Below, piece by piece: positions 60,506-64,000 of a stretch of DNA of 64,000 nucleotides; position 1 is the stretch's first letter; every line of letters starts with the position of its first letter. The notes under the pieces are model-generated. The model was not told the DNA's origin. It ran no database searches and was given only the letters and a program-made list of their open reading frames with translations. Origin of the DNA: Candidatus Defluviibacterium haderslevense (lineage in GTDB: Bacteria; Bacteroidota; Bacteroidia; Chitinophagales; Saprospiraceae). The translations under genes were made by a program, and so were the position numbers. Location: positions 3,857,501 to 3,921,500 of the forward strand of contig JADJRL010000003.1 in assembly GCA_016712225.1 (NCBI GenBank), given 5' to 3'.

Positions 60506-61081
60506 TTAATTAAAAATATAATCGCCATCCATTTGACTTATGGCGCTGTAATGATCTCCTTTTTTTTCAAGGATTTCCTTCCACAAATGTTCAGGCTTGG
60601 ATTTAAAAATATAATTTGGATCAATTTGATCAATAAACCATGAAGGTTCTTTAATTTCTTGTTGTAATTGTTGGCTGTCCCAGCCACTATAACCCATGAA
60701 AAATCTTATGTTTTCTATTTGAATTAATTTTTGATTGATTAAAAATTTCAATGACTCAAAATGTCCACCCCAGTATACTCCAGGAGCAATTTTCACGGAT
60801 TCTTCTATTAATGACCCAACATTATGCAGAAAATGTAAGGTGTTCTCAGCTACCGGACCACCATAAAAAACCGGTGCATCAAAATCATCGATATCTTCAA
60901 TTAATTCACTTAGTTTTAATGGAGTAGACCGGTTTAAAATGAATCCAATGGATCCATCAGTCGGAGAGTAATCTACGATCAAAACCACTGCCCTTTTGAA
61001 ATTGGGATCTAACATAAAGGGCTCCGCGACTAGAAGGGAACCATTTTCAATTTGTATTTGGTCTGGTTGATCTGAGCTCAT
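60506..61081 (-). CDS. YqgE/AlgH family protein
   Basis: A 191-aa cytoplasmic protein of the UPF0301 family. The opening GSLLVAEPFMLDPNFKRAVVLIV and the GFILNR, FYGGPV and FFMGYSGWDSQQL segments are characteristic. The family is conserved but its activity is not established. The start overlaps the end of fabD by four bases, so translation is probably coupled. Confidence 0.92.
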   Translation of the reverse strand: MSSDQPDQIQIENGSLLVAEPFMLDPNFKRAVVLIVDYSPTDGSIGFILNRSTPLKLSELIEDIDDFDAPVFYGGPVAENTLHFLHNVGSLIEESVKIAPGVYWGGHFESLKFLINQKLIQIENIRFFMGYSGWDSQQLQQEIKEPSWFIDQIDPNYIFKSKPEHLWKEILEKKGDHYSAISQMDGDYIFN

Positions 61082-61965
61082 AAACTGATTATTGGAAAAT
61101 TGCGATCAATTCGCTTCAAAAATCCGGATAATACGGTACCATTTCCACCAACCTCGATGAAAGATAAAGTTCCATCTTGAATCATATGATTCATGGTTTG
61201 TGTCCAAAGTACTGGCGCGGTAAGTTGTCTGATTAAATTCATTTTAATCATGTCAGGATGAGTGTGTGGTTTGGCATCTACATTTTGATAAATGGGACAA
61301 ATAGGAGTATTGAAAGTCGTTTTTGAAATGGCTTCTTCAAGGTTAACTCTTGCTGATTCCATTAATGGTGAATGAAAAGCACCTCCAACATTTAAGACAA
61401 TCACTCGTTTAGCACCAGCTTCTATTAATTTTTGTTCAGCTATTTTCAATCCTTCCAAACTTCCTGAAATGACCAATTGACCCGGACAATTATAATTTGC
61501 AGGAATGACCACATGATCTGTAATGGAATGACAAACTTGTTCTATTTGTGCATCATCAAGACCTACAATGGCTGCCATAGATCCAGGATTGTTTTCACAA
61601 GCCTCTTGCATGGCAGAAGCTCTTATTTGTACTAAGTTTAGACCATCTTCAAAACTTAAGACTTCGGCTGCAACCAATGCCGAAAATTCACCTAATGAAT
61701 GACCAGCTATCGCAAATGGAGGTTGGTCAATAGAAGTAGTTTTAAATTTGATGATGGAGTGAAGGAATACTGATGGTTGTGTGATGTTTGTTTGTTTAAG
61801 TTCTTCTTCAGTACCTTCAATCATGATATCACTGATTCTAAAGCCTAAAATCTCATTGGCTTTCTCGAATAACGCTGCTGCTTCATCACTTTTAATATAC
61901 AAGTCTTTACCCATTCCCACAAATTGACTAGCCTGACCTGGGAATATATAAGCTATATGTTTCAT
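61078..61965 (-). CDS. fabD: Malonyl-CoA:ACP transacylase
   Basis: Transfers malonyl groups from CoA to acyl carrier protein for fatty-acid synthesis. The 295-aa sequence has the opening IFPGQASQFVGMGK, the nucleophile elbow GHSLGEFSA (Ser90), the arginine in VQIRASAMQ and the catalytic histidine in GAFHSPLM (about 198). It lies eight bases after folE and overlaps yqgE by four. No other fab gene is adjacent. Confidence 0.96.
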   Translation of the reverse strand: MKHIAYIFPGQASQFVGMGKDLYIKSDEAAALFEKANEILGFRISDIMIEGTEEELKQTNITQPSVFLHSIIKFKTTSIDQPPFAIAGHSLGEFSALVAAEVLSFEDGLNLVQIRASAMQEACENNPGSMAAIVGLDDAQIEQVCHSITDHVVIPANYNCPGQLVISGSLEGLKIAEQKLIEAGAKRVIVLNVGGAFHSPLMESARVNLEEAISKTTFNTPICPIYQNVDAKPHTHPDMIKMNLIRQLTAPVLWTQTMNHMIQDGTLSFIEVGGNGTVLSGFLKRIDRNFPIISL

Positions 61966-61973
61966 AAAATTGG

Positions 61974-62543
61974 CTACTTGATTAAGTTCAAAAATTCATT
62001 CCGAGTCTCAAAGGTCTTAAAAACTCCGGTAAAAGCAGAGGTTGTAGTCATACTATTTTGTTTTTGGACGCCACGCATCATCATACACATATGTCTGGCT
62101 TCAATTACAACGGCTACGCCATAAGGATTTAGGGTATTTTGGATACAATTGATGATTTCATGAGTAAGTCGCTCCTGAACTTGAAGTCGGCGAGCGAAGA
62201 TGTCCACCACACGGGGCAATTTACTCAGTCCAACGATTTTGCCATTCGGAATATATGCAATGTGAGCTTTTCCAAAAAATGGTAACATATGATGTTCACA
62301 CAATGAATAGAGCTCAATATCCTTGACTAAAACCATTTCATTAAATTTTTCTTTAAAAATGGCGGAATTCAAAACTTCTATAGCATCCTGGCTATAACCT
62401 TGTGTAAAAAATTCCAAGGCCTTAGCAGCTCTTAGTGGTGTTTTTTCAAGCCCTTCTCTAGTTGAATCCTCGCCTACTCCTTTGATAATCAACTCAAAGT
62501 AAGAAGATAAGGCTTCATTTTTTAATGTTTGGTTTTCTTTCAT
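61974..62543 (-). CDS. folE: GTP cyclohydrolase I
   Basis: Converts GTP to 7,8-dihydroneopterin triphosphate, the first step to folate and other pterins. The 189 aa include the zinc and catalytic block SLCEHHMLPFFGKAHIAY, GLSKLPRVVDIFARR and the third zinc-ligand region ARHMCMMMRGVQ, with TTTSAFTG at the end. It is the first gene of the minus-strand operon with fabD, yqgE and the ABC-F gene. It is divergent from the LytS-type kinase with a 148-base spacer in which no canonical promoter was found. Confidence 0.97.
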   Translation of the reverse strand: MKENQTLKNEALSSYFELIIKGVGEDSTREGLEKTPLRAAKALEFFTQGYSQDAIEVLNSAIFKEKFNEMVLVKDIELYSLCEHHMLPFFGKAHIAYIPNGKIVGLSKLPRVVDIFARRLQVQERLTHEIINCIQNTLNPYGVAVVIEARHMCMMMRGVQKQNSMTTTSAFTGVFKTFETRNEFLNLIK

Positions 62544-62691
62544 TTTGCGTCAGTATCCAATTTCACTAAGCAAACGATATTCCAATTCAATATGTTTAAC
62601 AATATTAGATAGAAATATATTTTAGTCCATGTAAATTCGCATTATATCGAAAAACTATAGATTTTGTAATTTTTAGGCTTATTTTTCGTCC

Positions 62692-63744
62692 GTGTTTAAG
62701 AATAAGAAATCGATTGAATTATTACCAACGAACAGCATTAGCTGGATTTCAGCTCAAGTTCTGTTTTGGTTGATTTTTATTTCCATTTGGTTGTATTTTA
62801 GTCCAAAAGAATGGAGCTATTCCAAAGACGTTTCTTGGACCTTAATCAACACTTGTTTTTATATAGTTTTAGTCAATGTCAATCTGAGATTTTTGTTGCC
62901 CTGGCTCATGCAAAGTCAATCCATGATTATCTATACGTCTTCATTGTTAGGACTTGGGATTGTGCTTACACCCATAAAAATTTGGTTTAATACACATTTT
63001 TGTTACGGGGATCTTTTGTGTCCAAATTGGATTACAGACGCTAAATTCCACTACATCAGTATGATTGTTTTAGCTGCTATTTCATCATTGGTTAGAATTC
63101 CTTTGGATTGGTTGACCGTGCAAAAAGAAAAAAAGGAACTCATTACAAAAAATGTACAAACTGAATTGCAATTTTTAAAAAATCAAATCAACCCACATTT
63201 TCTGTTTAATACCTTAAATAATTTATATGCACTAACACTAAAAAAATCTGATGATGCTCCCGATGTCGTGTTGAAATTATCTGACATGATGCGATATATG
63301 CTATACGAGTGTAATGAAAAGGAAGTGCCATTAGAAAAAGAGATTCAATACATAAAAAATTATATTGAATTAGAGAAAATTCGTTTAAGTAAAAATGCAG
63401 AAATCAATATTTCTATAGAAGGCGAATGTCAAAGTACACGAGTAGCTCCATTGTTATTTATTCCATTTATAGAAAATAGTTTTAAACATGGTATTAAAAC
63501 AAGTTTGAACAATGCTTTTATTGATATTCAATTTTTGATTACAGATCAGGAAATTCAGTTCATCGTTAAAAATTCAAAGTCTGATCACTTGCCCGGGCAT
63601 GGACATGCCAGAAAAGTAGGAGGAATAGGTTTAGTTAATGTTAAAAAAAGACTTGAACTTATTTATCCAAAAACGCACCAATTAGAGATAAATAGTTTGC
63701 CTGATGCTTATGAAATTCAATTAAATATTACAACAAATAAATAA
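62692..63744 (+). CDS. LytS/YehU-type sensor histidine kinase
   Basis: A 350-aa membrane kinase. Four hydrophobic helices (about 16-36, 46-66, 78-98 and 118-138) precede a short coiled coil. The His_kinase domain has the phosphoacceptor in NQINPHFLFNTLNNL (His169), and the ATP-binding part has FIENSFKHGIK and GGIGLVNVKKRLELIYP. It starts with GTG, since no ATG occurs before the first helix. The regulator gene begins five bases after the stop, so the pair forms a two-component system. The signal is unknown. Confidence 0.92.
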   Translation: MFKNKKSIELLPTNSISWISAQVLFWLIFISIWLYFSPKEWSYSKDVSWTLINTCFYIVLVNVNLRFLLPWLMQSQSMIIYTSSLLGLGIVLTPIKIWFNTHFCYGDLLCPNWITDAKFHYISMIVLAAISSLVRIPLDWLTVQKEKKELITKNVQTELQFLKNQINPHFLFNTLNNLYALTLKKSDDAPDVVLKLSDMMRYMLYECNEKEVPLEKEIQYIKNYIELEKIRLSKNAEINISIEGECQSTRVAPLLFIPFIENSFKHGIKTSLNNAFIDIQFLITDQEIQFIVKNSKSDHLPGHGHARKVGGIGLVNVKKRLELIYPKTHQLEINSLPDAYEIQLNITTNK

Positions 63745-63749
63745 ACTTT

Positions 63750-64000
63750 ATGATCCGAACCATTATTGTTGATGATGAACCCTTGGCGATCGAAATTCTA
63801 GAGGCTTATATCATGAAAATGCCCAATATGAATTTGATAGCCAAATGTTCAAATGCACTAGAGGCAAATGAAGTACTGAGAACTGAAGATATAGATCTCA
63901 TGTTTTTGGATATTGAAATGCCCATGATGCTTGGAACTGATTTCTTAAAATCGCTTAAGGATCCTCCACAAATCATTTTCACTACTGCATATCCAGAATT
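63750..64000 (+). CDS. LytTR-type response regulator, 5' part only
   Basis: The first 83 codons of a receiver domain are visible before the window ends. It opens MIRTIIVDDEPLAIEIL with the acidic pair DDE, and the phosphoacceptor is Asp54 in MFLDIEMPMM. IIFTTAYPE gives the conserved Thr switch. The sequence style (DDEPLA, FTTAY) and its position after a LytS-type kinase indicate a LytTR DNA-binding domain beyond the window; that part is not seen. Confidence 0.85.
   Translation, partial: MIRTIIVDDEPLAIEILEAYIMKMPNMNLIAKCSNALEANEVLRTEDIDLMFLDIEMPMMLGTDFLKSLKDPPQIIFTTAYPE

Overview
The window reads as a chromosomal segment of an AT-rich Bacteroidota, most likely a Saprospiraceae-type environmental bacterium. 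The reasons are: five proteins with type IX secretion (T9SS) C-terminal sorting domains, -7 boxes of the TAnnTTTG type typical of the phylum, general absence of Shine-Dalgarno sites, a bacillithiol enzyme (BshC), an Mrp ATPase lacking the CxxC pair, and HYR/dockerin-rich giant surface proteins. The taxon is an inference from gene content and style, not from a marker gene.

Layout. 0-1.2 kb: tail of an RND efflux operon (adaptor, then the first codons of the permease). 1.9-15.35 kb: three tandem paralogous giant secreted proteins (about 1,430-1,490 aa), each with a different N-terminal head, a cysteine-rich HYR-like core, a dockerin, a cohesin-like domain and a T9SS tail, each followed by a strong hairpin. 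15.4-39.4 kb: mostly housekeeping genes: mutS, a NarL-type two-component pair, an RluA pseudouridine synthase, a single reading frame fusing RibF (riboflavin kinase/FAD synthetase) to a membrane GT2 glycosyltransferase, mrp, pyrF, a CAP protein, a VWA-type membrane protein, bshC, an orphan DppB-like permease, a PorT-like barrel, engB, a PlsB/PlsC-like acyltransferase, a DEDDh exonuclease, and the mnmH-selD pair for tRNA selenation.

40-48 kb is an accessory stretch: low-GC, mostly unrecognised genes, including a 2TM/coiled-coil protein with a winged-helix-like tail, a 5'-truncated M15 peptidase, a lipoprotein pair whose second copy is split by an in-frame amber codon, a small-membrane-protein/lipoprotein/T9SS cluster, and a 617-aa protein joining membrane segments, a TPR-like part, a DMP19-like domain and YwqK/MORN-like repeats. 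48-57.9 kb: GNAT, APC permease, a sortilin/BNR-repeat T9SS protein, two small membrane proteins, a deacetylase-GNAT pair, a methyltransferase and a thioredoxin-like lipoprotein. 58.6-62.5 kb: a tight folE-fabD-yqgE-ABC-F operon on the minus strand, where the ABC-F gene needs a -1 shift at a slippery A7 run to gain its coiled-coil C-terminus. 62.7-64 kb: a LytS-type kinase and the start of its LytTR-type regulator.

No rRNA, tRNA, CRISPR array or intact insertion sequence was recognised. The points most worth checking are the RibF-GT2 fusion, the giant dockerin/cohesin-like triad, the DMP19-YwqK composite protein and the ABC-F frameshift.
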